A stretch of 64,000 bases of DNA. Origin: Colias croceus (taxonomy: Eukaryota > Arthropoda > Insecta > Lepidoptera > Pieridae). The position numbers and the translations under genes were made by a program. The notes beneath the pieces were generated by a model. The model saw only the letters and a list, made by a program, of their open reading frames with translations. It was not told the DNA's origin and made no database searches. Positions 48,801 to 58,208 of this stretch are shown here, piece after piece. The stretch is taken from the NCBI RefSeq assembly GCF_905220415.1, contig NC_059547.1:9126501-9190500 (forward strand), written 5' to 3'. Each line of letters starts with the position of its first letter. The first letter of the stretch is position 1.

Positions 48801-51800
48801 TCCTAAGAACATTTAAGTATATTAATATATTTCAAGCGGAAAACAAACAGCCTCTTCCTGCATCTCCTGCAAACCGTCGACCTGTGAGCAGCAGTAAATT
48901 ACGTGAGTCGTTTTGTTTCTGTAACTAGATATTTTGGTTCTAATAACATTAGAATTTCCGCAAGTTCTCTTTTGTGAAATTGTCAAAAACCTTTAAAACT
49001 TCATTATACCGACACAATCTTGCCCTTCCCAGACTTTCAATTTAAGACTTTAACATCCATATTATAAAGAGGCATATCCCTTACATTTCAGCATTAGACA
49101 TATTATTAATCAGCGTTCTGGGCCATTTATGTATCTGGAGACTACACACCATCGTGACGAGATTATCGCATTTGCAATGGCAGCTGTTATTAACAATAAT
49201 TGCAGTCGTTTATTTATTTTGGACAGCGGTTAGGACGCCAATGCTTAAGGGTCGAGCGTCGCCTGCATCGAGTCCTAAGTGTGAACAGAATTGTGGCCTG
49301 CCTGTTAATAGATGTAAGAGAATGTTTATTTTGATGGTAAAGATTCATCCACGTAGTCAATGGAAGTTCCTATGAGGACGAGATATTAATTTACCGCATA
49401 GCATAGCAAGCATTAAATCGCTTCGTTGCGACGTGAAAGAAGGCCAAACTAACACTCTTTATATTTAAAAAGTCTTATTAATTTGTCGCAACTATCAAAA
49501 TTTGATACGAACTAGCAGACCCGTAATAATATTTATGTAGTGTAAAAAAATACGAAGACATTCGTATTTTTTTAGGCTAGGCAATACATATCATATTATA
49601 TTGAACTGAGTAGAAGAAAAACATTGCTTTGTGAACATTAAGTGGTAAAGATTTCCCTGGTACATATTTTCATTCTATTCATGGTTTAGCTTTGCGGCAA
49701 CCGTCGTCATCACCTCCACTACGAAGTGGTTCTATGGCTGCGAGACAAACACCTACGGATAGAGCGCCAAAAGGTACCTAACTATAATTTAAATTTTGTT
49801 TTTAGTTTGTTTTCATAAAATTAAGTAATATCCTACGTTATTTTCTGTAAAATAAAAGATAATATGGTGATATTATGTTCCTGCTGTGTTTTTTGTTTTT
49901 CAATTTAAACTGGCATACAATTTGCAGACACAAGAAGCAACACAAGTCAAAATAGGCCGAGTTTCAATAACAATGTGTACGCACGCCATAGAAGTTTTAA
50001 TTCAGGTATAAATTTTTATAGTTTTAATAATCAGTTAGTTGTAGTTTATTACTATCAAGCATTATGCATGGGTTAAGTTGTATCTAATTACTTATTTTAC
50101 AAATATATGAAAAATCATCCTGTTTTTTTTTATACTGCCAATTGATTCATCAAAAAATATTTTTTATCCCTTTTTCCATATCTACGTGCGAAGATATCTG
50201 TCGCATAATTAATATGTTTGAATTTCAGGCTGTAATTCAGCAACAGCAAGGGACTCGCTAAAAAGCAGGGAAATTTTTAAGTCTGCGACAGGTTCGTTTG
50301 CTATAAAATATAAATGATTTTACTGTGTAACTAGGTTTCCATATGTGTATATTTTTAGTACAATGCTAATGTAATATAAATAAATTGAAGACGTATCGAA
50401 TTTAAATTCTTATCCATTTCCAGGTGCAAGTAAATCTTCTACACCATCACGAGAGTCAATTAAACCTCTATACAATCAGAAAAGAAATATTCCCAAAGAT
50501 ACGAAACCAGTTTACAATCGAGTATCAAATTGTGAGTGTTAATTTGAATTAGTACTTATCCGTGTTTAAGGATTAAGCTTTTGACTTTTGAGTGAGCTAG
50601 GTACAGATTGTTTTGTACTAAACCTGAAGTATTATTTCAATTTCGTGAGCTTTCTAACTTTTGTAAACCGTCTTTTTCAATTTATTTCTACATTTTTGAC
50701 AGTTTTATTGAATATGTTAAGCATGTTCAGTTCAAAAATGTCAGCAGCTCTTGCGCTATAAGAACTTAGGGCTGTGCAATATCATAATATGAATATTATT
50801 TTATGTGCTAAATGTATACCTATTATAAAATACAGGTATGTTGAGGTTTACTGACATTATTATTATTAATAACATTTTAAATAATTATTTTTCCAGTTTC
50901 CAACCAAAGCAATAAAAGTTTCAAGCCTCAGCTAGAAGACATTAAGAGTTCCTATCTATTGCTTCAGAAAAATGTCATGAATCGAAATATGAAATGTTCG
51001 CAGAATACCAACAGTAATTATATCCAATTTATATAATGCACAATAAAATATTGTGATAATATTATTATGTAAACCAACTAAGAATAGGAAGGTCATTGAC
51101 CTCTTTGCATGACATTTTATACGTGTCTAAGGCCGCGTTTTCACCTGCAAGAAAACTTCCGCGAGAAATGTCCGACAGTCTGTCTGACAGCAACTTGCAA
51201 GTCTACTTGCAGGTGGAAACGCGGAATTAGACTTGCAAGTTGCTGTCGGACATTTCTCGCGGAAGTTTTCTTGCAGGTGGACAGGCGGCCTTATTCTATT
51301 TGAAAGAACTCCCGTTTGTATTTCAATAATTTTCAATGACTGTTTATATTATTTTTATTCACTCTAACATCAAAATTTAACTTATTCGTTTGAATTAACG
51401 CTTCAGACGTCGCAAAATGGTGCTGAATCGATCCTAATCTTAGTTGGATCACATATTATTTCGATTGGTTCATAACGTGATAGTACCTAGATCTATAAAA
51501 TTTGAAAAGATATTGCTAGTGGTATTGCTACAGTATAACTATTATACATAAAATGAGGGGCACACACAAGTATCCTAAATTAATGTTTTCTATTAGACGC
51601 GAGATTGAAGCCTACACCCAGTACGGCATTATTAGAGCTTATTGAGGATTGCACGAGACCCTGGCGGCATGGCATCTACCCGCTCAACACTACGTCGATG
51701 CCCCACTTGGACATTCAAGACGGTCCTTTATATAATAGTTACACTATGGTATTGCCATTTTTAAAATCTAATTTCTATTATTTTAGTGAAAAGTGGGCCA

Positions 51801-52300
51801 GAGCTGCACGCTTGTGAGTTCGGGAGAGTCACAGATTATTGGATAGACTGCAATGTTAATGAAATACAGGCTAGGCAGTAGGCCCTCTTTCACGAAAGGT
51901 AATAGAAGTTATAATATTATTACTTGATTATCTATAGTTGTGTCTTTTTTAGCATTATAATTGTATATTTAATTAATAAATAAACATGATTCAAATATGA
52001 TGAATACCTTTTAAATTAATTTTGAAAATCCTAAAAAAAACAATTTGTTTGTGCAGAAACTCCTGTCCCACCTGTACCAAGACCTGAACCAATCTCTGAA
52101 GAGAAGAGACGTATGTTACTGTTAGAAGCGAAACATAAGTTGAAAACTAAGCAATTTTGGAATGATGAAAGTAAGTAGATAAGTAGTATGTGAAATAAAA
52201 TATCATTCTCTATGCATATTTTTATTTAGACTAAAACATAATATCTATTGTTCCAGAGTATAACAAAATAGAAGGCCTCAATTGGATTTCGTGGAAATAA
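45866..52300 (+). CDS. Unrecognised Ser/Pro/Arg-rich protein with two membrane helices, ≥19 exons, 5' end missing
   Basis: Exons: 45866-45949, 46469-46573, 46898-46954, 47213-47305, 47693-47815, 48082-48135, 48320-48412, 48572-48637, 48837-48902, 49092-49313, 49690-49773, 49928-50005, 50229-50291, 50424-50531, 50897-51013, 51597-51813, 51870-51898, 52057-52170, 52257-52300 (TAA). They give about 605 codons in one open frame. The first 15 are all phase 1 at both ends. Most encode short Ser/Pro/Arg-rich, probably disordered segments (TPSRSKSCSPEKRSTRSS). The tenth encodes two hydrophobic segments (LDILLISVLGHLCIWRL, then LLLTIIAVVYLFWTAV). The C-terminal part is more ordered and basic (RRMLLLEAKHKLKTKQFW). 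I do not recognise the family. The start codon is not located, and exons 3, 9 and 17 have weak acceptors or are tiny. Confidence 0.7.
46193..46392 (+). repeat. SINE-like interspersed repeat (type A)
   Basis: ACTAGCTGCTCCGCGCGGAT head, ATCGGACCAGTAGTTCCCGA and ATAATATTAGTATAGATT tail. In the first recognised intron of the 45866 gene. Confidence 0.75.
47414..47527. mobile_element. Harbinger-type MITE, 114 bp
   Basis: Nearly all inverted repeat: GGGTTCAACCGCACTATGCG at the left and CGCATAGTGCGTATGAACCC at the right, flanked by TAA at 47411-47413 and 47528-47530. Internal GGGTAGCCG units are duplicated. In an intron. Confidence 0.8.
51128..51293. mobile_element. MITE with ~50-bp inverted ends
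   Basis: TAAGGCCGCGTTTTCACCTG at the left; at the right the reverse complement reads TAAGGCCGCCTGTCCACCTG. Both arms continue CAAGAAAACTTCCGCGAGAA and ATGTCCGACAG. Internal CAACTTGCAAGT segments are also mirrored. In an intron of the 45866 gene. Confidence 0.8.
52221..52226 (-). terminator. Likely Rpn10 poly(A) signal
   Basis: AATAAA on the minus strand about 175 nt past the Rpn10 stop. If used, the Rpn10 3' UTR would cross the last exon of the convergent gene (52257-52300). Confidence 0.4.
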
Positions 52301-52301
52301 A
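52296..52301 (+). terminator. Poly(A) signal overlapping the stop codon of the 45866 gene
   Basis: AATAAA formed by the last Lys codon, the TAA stop and the next base (GGAAATAAATG). No other AATAAA follows before the Rpn10 stop; ATTAAA occurs near 52383. Confidence 0.45.
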
Positions 52302-52401
52302 TGTCAAATTGTATTGTGAACCCATGTATATTATCGTGATATTACATAGAATTGTTACCGAGTTTACGAGCATATTTATAAATTAAAAAAATTGAAAAAA
52401 A

Positions 52402-53493
52402 TTATTGACTGTCCTTTGAACTGGAACCTCCTTTACCATCTTTATCCTTTTGGTCTTTAACATCTTTGTCATCCTTGTCCTTTTTGATGGTGGACATTGC
52501 ATTTCGGATGGCCTCACTCTGAGGATCAACACCAGGCAAGTTTTCTAAAACACTCTGTAGAAATGCTGGGTCATTCATGACTTCTGCATATTCTTCAGAC
52601 ACATCCATGCTTTCCTCTGCCTGCGGAGCTTCTTGTTGCATGCTCATCTGCATAGCTAGAGCAATCTGCTCCTCCTCTGACAATTCCATAGCTTCACGTC
52701 CCAGTGACATAGGTACACCTGCACTTGGTGTTTCTCCAGCTTTCGGAGCCTCCTCTCCAGAGCTAGCCTGTTGGCGCCGAGATTCCTCCTCTTGGCGTTG
52801 TCTCTGTTCCTCCATGGATACTCTTAGAGCCAGAGCCAGCTCTGGGTCTTCATTAGGATCGACACCAAACTCGAATGGAGACAATCCAGATCCTGATGGA
52901 CCGGCGCCATCGCCGCCAATAATAGGACTCGAAATCAGTGCTTCAGATAGCACAACACACCCGCCAGCTGGAACAGCTACGAGGTGGCTGCCGCCTGTTG
53001 TGTTATCCTTACCATTCAGTGTATTCACGAACGTAGTTAACAAAGGATTGTTTTCGGAGTCTTCACCGAAAGATATGACGTCACAATTTACTTTTTCTTT
53101 TTTGAGTCTCTTTGCCAACTTGACGAGTTCTTTTTCGTCTGACGTAACGGGAGATCCAACAAATACAACTATGCGCATTTTATGATTCTTTCCCTGGCGA
53201 TGTTTGAGAGCTAGATGAGCAATTCTAATGCCCGTCAAAATGTTGATGTTGCCGTTTGGCTGCACACGGTGCAGTTTCGAAAGAATGCGCCCCACATCGC
53301 TAGTTAAAGTAGCAAGAACTTCAACATTGGCCAATGTTAGCAATCCAACATTGTTCTCAGGATTTGACCGTGTTTTCGAATGGCATACCAAGTTTACAGC
53401 ATCTTGTTGAGCTTGAAGTCTCGTTGGTAAAAAGTCTCCATTTCTCATGTAGTCACTGTTATCCACGCATATCATAGTACTCTCCAAGACCAT
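52402..53493 (-). CDS. Rpn10: 26S proteasome non-ATPase subunit 4 (Rpn10/S5a), intronless, 363 aa
   Basis: Rpn10 is the ubiquitin receptor of the 19S regulatory particle. Residues 1-190 form the von Willebrand A domain that docks on the proteasome (starts MVLESTMICVDNSDYMRNGD; later RIVVFVGSPV and SFGEDSENNPLL). Two ubiquitin-interacting motifs follow: EDPELALALRVSMEE (~215-229) and SEEEQIALAMQMSMQQ (~272-287). A weaker helical segment, DPAFLQSVLENLPGVDP (~308-324), precedes a Lys/Asp-rich tail. Length fits insect orthologues. The gene has a single exon. It is convergent with the 45866 gene (102 bp between stops) and divergent from ATPsynF, 499 bp away. Confidence 0.97.
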   Translation of the reverse strand: MVLESTMICVDNSDYMRNGDFLPTRLQAQQDAVNLVCHSKTRSNPENNVGLLTLANVEVLATLTSDVGRILSKLHRVQPNGNINILTGIRIAHLALKHRQGKNHKMRIVVFVGSPVTSDEKELVKLAKRLKKEKVNCDVISFGEDSENNPLLTTFVNTLNGKDNTTGGSHLVAVPAGGCVVLSEALISSPIIGGDGAGPSGSGLSPFEFGVDPNEDPELALALRVSMEEQRQRQEEESRRQQASSGEEAPKAGETPSAGVPMSLGREAMELSEEEQIALAMQMSMQQEAPQAEESMDVSEEYAEVMNDPAFLQSVLENLPGVDPQSEAIRNAMSTIKKDKDDKDVKDQKDKDGKGGSSSKDSQ

Positions 53494-53992
53494 TTTGATT
53501 TAATTATTTTGTTGTGCCGTAAGAAATTAAAGTTTTATTGTTTCTATGAAAATTACGAACTCACAATTCACAAAATCACAATCCAAATTGACAACTGACA
53601 GCTAGGTAGAATGATTTTGCTGTTTAATTCTACAGACGAAAAAATTGCTTCAAGACACAGAGTATGCTAGGTCTTATAATTCCATATGGTAACACTTAGA
53701 AGAAAAATAAATAAGTAATGTATCCTTAATAATATATCCTTGGAAAGCTATTAATTTAATTTATTATTTGTTAATAGTGACACATCCAAATTGTAATAAG
53801 ATGATTAAATGTACATTTATGTGTATAATAGAAATATATTTATACTACCTACTCAGATAAATAATAAATTGTTCTGTCTTAGGTTCTGTCATTGTCATAC
53901 GCATGTCAAATTGGATTTTGGTTGATCTAGTTCGCCTGACTCAAGATTTGAGCCATTTTCTTACATAAACGAGAGGTTGTAATTTATAAACC
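53494..53992. promoter_or_regulatory. Divergent promoter region, Rpn10 and ATPsynF
   Basis: 499 bp between two divergent start codons. AT-rich, without a recognisable core motif; the stretch 53900-53992 presumably holds the ATPsynF 5' UTR. Confidence 0.5.
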
Positions 53993-55397
53993 ATGGGATT
54001 TGGTGACTATCCCAAAGAATATAACCCTGCAGTGCACGGGCCTTATGACCCCGCTCGTTTCTATGGCAAACGTAAGTTAAACTGCAAAGTTACTTTGGGG
54101 GTAGGGTTGTCGATGTCGATTATGTAATTTTGTTTCTTCTTTCAGCTGATACTCCATTCGGCCAGGTGAAGCTCAATGAGCTCGGATCATGGTTCGGTCG
54201 CAGGAACAAAACTCCCTCTGCTATGATGGGAGCAATGAGCCGAGGTATGATTATTTTTCTATTGAAGGTTATGTTTCAAGTTCGCCATTTATAATCTGGA
54301 AATGCATATCAACTGCCGAGAGTCAATACTACACTATATTTGCGTTGTCTGATAGTAATACAAAATGTGTACAAGAATAATTTCAGTAGATAATATGAAG
54401 ATTGAAGAACCAGAATGTCATGTTATTTTTTTCACATCTAATATGCATTTAGTATAATTGAAAGAACTTTAAAAGAATTGCTTATATTATTTTTTATGAG
54501 TAGTTTCAATCTAAATCAATTTTATTATTACTTTTAATCATAATACAAATGTATTTATTTTCTTGAAATTAAAATATTTTCCACCGTTACTTGTGTATTC
54601 TGCAAGCGTAGCTGAATAAAACATATTTGTACATCTATTTATTTAAATGCTATAGAAATTCTTTAAAAATATTGTTCATACTTTTTGTTACATTAGTTTG
54701 AATCAAAGTTCAAAACACAAAAATATACTCCTTTTTTTTCTTGATTTAAAACAACATTTTTGATAAATTGACATTGCATTATAAACTACATTAATTGTAG
54801 CGATTGAATATATTACATAAAACAGGTATCAAAACTTCTTGAAACCAATATCTATCACATAAATAAAAAACAAAGTTTAATATTCATATCTTAATTTAAT
54901 GTTTTCATATGAAATTTCCATTACAGCCTGGTGGAGGTGGCAACACAAGTATGTGCAACCTAAAAAGGTTGGAATGGCTCCATTCTTCCAACTGATTGCT
55001 GGCAGCATGGTCTTCTTCTACGCTATTAACTATGGCAAAATCAGTAAGTAAAACTGTCTTTCAAAAGAAAAAAGATATGTACAGTTGTAAAATTTATATT
55101 GTTTCTCAATTTAATAACTCAAACTGACTTTTTTTTTTCACTATATTTTATAAGCGCTTTTTAATTGTCATAATTCAGAAAAATTATAATTTACCACCAG
55201 TTCGGAAAACAGTTTCCAATACCTTTTTGTAACTTTTACTTTGCAAGGATTTATCACTAATTATTATACTTTTTAAACAACTACTCTTGGGCCTAAGATG
55301 TAGTAATACCTAAAAAATATTGCCCCAAAAGATGACTGATGAATAATGTATTTTTTCTTTTTTTTCAGAGCACCACAGGAACTACAAATACCACTAA
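53993..55397 (+). CDS. ATPsynF: Mitochondrial ATP synthase subunit f, 4 exons, 107 aa
   Basis: Exons 53993-54071, 54146-54244, 54927-55043, 55369-55397 join to 107 codons plus TAA. This is a small membrane subunit of the Fo sector of mitochondrial ATP synthase. The sequence starts MGFGDYPKEYNPAVHGPYDP, contains GELGSWF-like NELGSWFGRRNKTPSAMMG and RAWWRWQHKYVQPKK, and has one membrane helix (FFQLIAGSMVFFYAINY) before the short basic end KHHRNYKYH. This matches insect subunit f in order and size. An AATAAA at 55495-55500 gives a ~100-nt 3' UTR. Confidence 0.96.
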
Positions 55398-55494
55398 TCC
55401 CATATTTGCTGCTGTCAACATTCTAAATTATCTGTTTATGAATCACATGCTATGTAATTGGAAATGCATGTAATAGGTGTTGATGTTTAAATTA

Positions 55495-55500
55495 AATAAA
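55495..55500 (+). terminator. ATPsynF poly(A) signal
   Basis: AATAAA about 98 nt after the TAA stop. Confidence 0.65.
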
Positions 55501-55624
55501 TAGTGAGAATGAAACTGTGTTTTTATTTTTATCTCAATGCTATATACCAATACACTTGATACTTGATTGACTTGATTGAAATATGATCAATTTCATGTTT
55601 ATGATCTTATCTAAATGTATACTA

Positions 55625-55805
55625 TATAATATTATAAAGCTGAAGAGTTTGTAAGTTAGAATGCGTTAATCTCAGGAACTACTGGTCCGATTTGAAAAAT
55701 TCATTCGGTGTTAGATAGCCCATTTATCGAGGAAGGCTATTGGCTATATAACACGCTAAGACCAATAGGAGCGGAGCAATGCGGGAGAAATCGCGCGGCA
55801 CAGCA
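55625..55805 (-). repeat. SINE-like interspersed repeat (type A), reverse copy
   Basis: ATAATATTATAAAGCTGAAG, GGAACTACTGGTCCGATTTG, ATAGCCCATTTATCGAGGAA and CGCTAAGACCAATAGGAGCG. Located 125 bp past the ATPsynF poly(A) signal. Confidence 0.75.
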
Positions 55806-56936
55806 AGTCATTAATATAATAACTAATTATGAAAAAATGATTTGATAGGCTTTCAATATTTTGTGCTTCTTATGTCTATATATATATAGTATATACCTAC
55901 CCTGTACTGCAAAAATAAGTCTGAAAAAATCCATACATGTACATAATAGGCACAGGGTTCAAAATCGAAATTTAATAAAAATAATAAAGTATATGTCTAT
56001 GCACCTACTGTATCTAATGTGTTTATTAAATTATATCCATTCCTATTTATTATCAAAATTAATGTGCTTGATTAAATTGAACCATGGTACATTTATGGTA
56101 TTTTACAATGATTGTAATAATATTGTAAATTTTAAGATCCAGCCAGTCATTCAAACAATGATGATAAAATATTAATCATTATTGTTTAATTGTCTAAATT
56201 CCTATTAAAATATAAATAATAAGTTATGTATCTTTCTGTTGTAGTTTTTGCATGGTAAATTAAAGAAAGTGTAATATTAACAATATAAGAGAAATTACAA
56301 AACAAGTAACAGTTAAATCTTATTATTAAAAGTAAACAAAATGAATAAAACTTATGATATACCTAGTTTCTGTTTTTTTAACATAGTTAAATGGTGAAAT
56401 ATCAAATATCTTCTAGAACTTGTATGATTTCAGACATAAAAAGAAAACAACCTACAAATAAATTAATTCTTATATTAAAAGAAAAGCCATGATTACAAAA
56501 AAATATTTACTTAATTATGTTACAATAATTTATTGTGTATGCATACAACATTCACTACACACTCCTAAAAATGCATTTCACTTCACTCCCACAAGTCTAT
56601 GATGATGTATCACAAGTCCTTGAGTAATTTTTCTGAAACAAATAAATAAAATTTATTAATGTATGGGCAGAAATGTTAATAACATTTTTAAGGTTTGTGA
56701 AGGAACTTTCACAAAATATGGGATATGTAGAAAAACTTTAATGACTGAATATATAATGATGAAATTTTTATACAAATTGGATGAATATCAGAAGTTTTCA
56801 TTGTAATTATTGTAATTTTTCATTGATATTTATTGAAAATCTCAAAGAGTTTCTGTTCATAAACACAATATTGCATATTGACAGTTTGTTTGTAAACCAA
56901 GAACACATTTAACTTCTTACCTATAAAATTTCACTA
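55806..56936. other. Intergenic, AT-rich; contains MANF 3' UTR
   Basis: No gene seen. A minus-strand AATAAA at 56829-56834, about 105 nt past the MANF stop, is its likely poly(A) signal. A 104-codon open frame at 55861-56175 has the composition of AT-rich noise. Confidence 0.5.
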
Positions 56937-57458
56937 TTACAAATCAGATCTGCCCATATACTTGGGCTTCAACTCTTCTATCCTTTTAATGAAATCTGTC
57001 TTCTCGATGCAACCGTCGCAATTTTCATCCCAGTCATTGAGAATCTTCTTCAAGTCTCTGACCTTTAATTTTTTCAAATCAACATTGTTTAAATCTATTT
57101 GCTTATCGAAACGAAGATCACAGATTTGAGCGTCTTTTTTCTTAAGTTTTTCACAGATTTTATCACTGGGCATCGACCAACTCAAAGGTTTTGAAAGTTC
57201 TCCCAAAATACCGGTCGCCGATTCTTCTAGACCACCTAAATAGTAACAAAATCTGTTCTCTTTGTTCTTGGAGCCTTTGCAGAACTTTTTGAATGCAGCT
57301 TCTATCAATTTAGGGTCGCTCTTAACATTATCTTCTAACGTGGCTGCAAATTTATCGATAGTTTTTATACAAACTTCGCATTCGCCTTCTTTTAATGCGT
57401 AAGTGGTTTGCAACGCCGCTCCCACAAATAATAAATAAAAAACACTGAATTTGTACAT
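56937..57458 (-). CDS. Manf: Mesencephalic astrocyte-derived neurotrophic factor homologue, intronless, 173 aa
   Basis: MANF is an ER-resident and secreted protein induced by unfolded-protein stress and supports dopaminergic neurons in flies and vertebrates. A signal peptide covers about residues 1-21 (MYKFSVFYLLFVGAALQTTY). The saposin-like N-domain has CEVC (27-30) and Cys60, 71, 102 and 113. The SAP-like C-domain has LKVRDLKKILNDW and the CXXC motif CDGC (147-150). All eight family cysteines are present. The end, RSDL, resembles the RTDL-type ER retention signal. The usual middle residue of the CXXC pair is Lys (CKGC); here it is Asp. The start is the only Met before the signal peptide. 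Confidence 0.97.
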   Translation of the reverse strand: MYKFSVFYLLFVGAALQTTYALKEGECEVCIKTIDKFAATLEDNVKSDPKLIEAAFKKFCKGSKNKENRFCYYLGGLEESATGILGELSKPLSWSMPSDKICEKLKKKDAQICDLRFDKQIDLNNVDLKKLKVRDLKKILNDWDENCDGCIEKTDFIKRIEELKPKYMGRSDL

Positions 57459-57607
57459 TATGAATAATAATTAATTCTAATAAATGCTGGAGAACACTCG
57501 ATAGTAACACAAAGCTGCAGACACTTAGAAAAAATTAAAACAAATTGAGGTTGAAGATGAGTTTTCCCTTTTCCACTCTCGTGGAAATGAAGACGTTGAC
57601 AGCTTTA

Positions 57608-57626
57608 CTTGGCGGGCTGTGATTGG
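57608..57626 (-). promoter_or_regulatory. ER-stress response element-like site upstream of MANF
   Basis: On the minus strand: CCAAT, exactly nine bases, then CCAAG. The ERSE consensus is CCAAT-N9-CCACG, so one base differs. It lies 150 bp upstream of the MANF start codon, in the orientation of the gene. A CCACG also occurs nearby (minus strand, near 57590). Confidence 0.55.
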
Positions 57627-58069
57627 TGCACGTGTGTTCACATAGTTCCATTTAACGCATTGTGATTTCTCTAAAATAAATTTGTATAATAGTGCACTCT
57701 TTACCTTGTTTCAATTTGGACAGAATGTAGATATTGCACTGTGGTAAGACTTAATTTTGCTAAAGATTTTGAGGATTTTTTTTTAGTACAACATTAAAGG
57801 ACAAAAATGTTAATGTTGGCGGATTGTGTGGGCGGATCATATACCAAATGATGTAAAAAATGTTTCATGTTGTCCTTCCGAGATAATTTTATTACTATTG
57901 GCCTATCCAGCAAACCTGTCCTATAAAAAGTGTATAAAAATCACCCAACAATGAGCATCCGACTTTGTAGTTATATTAAAATTAGGCGAATCATAGATAG
58001 GTCTCCAGTAGGCAACATCACTGACTACTGTCAATATTTGACAAATATGTCAGCCACAGATGTCATCCT

Positions 58070-58083
58070 GTTGTCATGGAAAC
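58070..58083 (+). promoter_or_regulatory. RFX X-box-like palindrome upstream of DNAAF5
   Basis: GTTGTCATGGAAAC matches the perfect X-box GTTGCCATGGCAAC at 12 of 14 positions. It is 126 bp before the DNAAF5 start codon, the usual distance for RFX sites of ciliary genes. Confidence 0.6.
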
Positions 58084-58208
58084 GGAGTTTGTTTATCAAT
58101 ACTAACCGTAAAAACTAAAATTGATTTTGGAAAATATATTGTTTTGTCAATAGCGTAACTTGTGTACGAATAAAAAATTGGGATCTTGACGATTGATTGA
58201 ATTAAAAA

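Larger units (their letters stand above)
57459..58208. promoter_or_regulatory. Divergent intergenic region, MANF and DNAAF5
   Basis: 750 bp between the two start codons, holding the ERSE-like site near MANF and the X-box-like site near DNAAF5. The two sites suggest separate control: stress induction on one side, ciliogenic on the other. Confidence 0.55.

Noticed and set aside
55861..56175. 104-aa open frame downstream of ATPsynF
   Set aside because: Composition of AT-rich intergenic sequence, no domain, no promoter or poly(A) context.
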